A stretch of 64,000 bases of DNA from Bradyrhizobium symbiodeficiens (lineage in GTDB: Bacteria; Pseudomonadota; Alphaproteobacteria; Rhizobiales; Xanthobacteraceae): assembly GCF_002266465.3 (NCBI RefSeq), contig NZ_CP029427.2, positions 6,078,501-6,142,500 of the forward strand, given 5' to 3'. Made by a program: the position numbers and the translations under genes. This document shows positions 62,864-64,000 of the stretch, piece after piece (position 1 is the stretch's first letter; each line of letters starts with the position of its first letter). The notes beneath the pieces are model-generated. The model made no database searches. It had not been told where the DNA came from and saw only the letters and a list, made by a program, of their open reading frames with translations.

Positions 62864-63316
62864 TTAGGATCCCTGATCCGCTTCCGTGACGAGGGCCAGC
62901 TTCTTGAACCCGGCACCGGACAATTGGCCCATCACCTTGGCCACCGTACCGTAATCCGCCTTCTTGTCGGCGCGCAGATAGATGCGCTCCTCGAGCCCGC
63001 CGCGGGCGTCGGTGATCGCCTTCAGCTTCGGGATCAGCTCGTTGATTGCGATCTCGGTGTCGTTGATGAACACCTTGCCATTGATGTTGACCGACATCTG
63101 GATCGGCTTCTGGTCGTTGTTTTCGAGGCTCTTGGCCTGGGTCTGCGGCAGGTCGAGCGGCACGCCGACCGTCAGCATCGGCGCCGACACCATGAAGATG
63201 ATGAGCAGCACCAGCATCACGTCGACCATCGGCGTGACGTTGATCTCGGCCACGACCGGCTTGCGCCGGCCGCGGCGCCCGCCGCCTCCAGACGAACTCG
63301 CAACGTTCATCGCCAT
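62864..63316 (-). CDS. tolR: TolR/ExbD-type protein
   Basis: A 150-residue single-pass protein. The helix MVDVMLVLLIIFMVSAPML carries the Asp needed for proton use. With TolQ it forms the motor. A Met at 63310 (MNVASSSG) is an alternative start. Confidence 0.96.
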   Translation of the reverse strand: MAMNVASSSGGGGRRGRRKPVVAEINVTPMVDVMLVLLIIFMVSAPMLTVGVPLDLPQTQAKSLENNDQKPIQMSVNINGKVFINDTEIAINELIPKLKAITDARGGLEERIYLRADKKADYGTVAKVMGQLSGAGFKKLALVTEADQGS

Positions 63317-63358
63317 GATCGCGTGCCCAAATTGCCCTTCACACTATACACCCCGCCG

Positions 63359-64000
<642 letters not shown>

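Overview
The window is GC-rich chromosomal DNA from an alphaproteobacterium of the Rhizobiales, most like Bradyrhizobium and its relatives. The evidence is a three-piece proton-translocating transhydrogenase beside an aa3-oxidase subunit IV gene, a GapR-type DUF2312 protein, DUF1036, DUF1244, DUF882 and DUF465 proteins, a GAAC-N7-GAAC LexA box, TTAA-N7-TTAA CtrA-type boxes, a tolQRAB/pal/ybgF/tilS/ftsH cluster, and families of short palindromic intergenic repeats. No rRNA, tRNA, CRISPR array, prophage or transposase gene was recognised. Genus assignment is inference from gene content.

Layout. 1-5.1 kb: the end of a sugar ABC permease gene facing a glpD-potA-potB-potC run on the minus strand. 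5.2-11.5 kb: a large PAS-GGDEF-EAL protein, a flavin oxidoreductase, two DUF465 proteins, a small two-gene unit behind a LexA box, and a GGDEF diguanylate cyclase. 11.6-17.9 kb: purEK, aquaporin, ribosomal protein S21, a TPR lipoprotein, an Ala/Pro-rich anchored protein, a cupin and a ChaA-type antiporter. 18-23.6 kb: a second antiporter, an alpha/beta hydrolase, a small Cys-containing protein, pntB/pntA2/pntA1 and the oxidase subunit IV. 23.7-28 kb: an AbrB/Doc-type toxin-antitoxin pair with a palindromic operator, oligoendopeptidase F, and an NtrC-type response regulator with an upstream CtrA-type box. 28.3-36.9 kb: two cell-wall proteins (L,D-transpeptidase, DUF882), small conserved proteins including GapR, pyruvate kinase and a TetR regulator.

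36.9-48.3 kb is more mosaic. It holds an M23 peptidase and a secreted protein with an internal duplication, a PAP2 phosphatase, a Flp pilin, two GT-C-like membrane proteins, small membrane ORFs, a DUF1127 domain fused to a secreted-type domain, and an orphan LuxR regulator. 48.3-51.5 kb is a polyprenyl-type GT2 glycosyltransferase, a methyltransferase and a third GT-C-like protein that is a paralogue of the one at 41.4 kb.

51.6-64 kb is the envelope cluster on the minus strand: tolQ (cut by the window end), tolR, tolA, tolB, then a GGDEF-EAL protein and a FeeM/LuxI-like acyl synthase lying between tolB and pal, followed by pal, ybgF/cpoB, tilS and ftsH.

The window is mostly housekeeping, but three themes recur: c-di-GMP turnover (three proteins), envelope building and remodelling (Tol-Pal, L,D-transpeptidase, DUF882, M23, GT-C proteins), and cell-cycle or stress control signals (LexA box, two CtrA-type boxes, GapR). 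The best leads are the LexA-box small-gene pair, the acyl synthase plus c-di-GMP protein inside tol-pal, the Doc-like toxin lacking its motif histidine, and the DUF1127 fusion. No complete new system is proven here.
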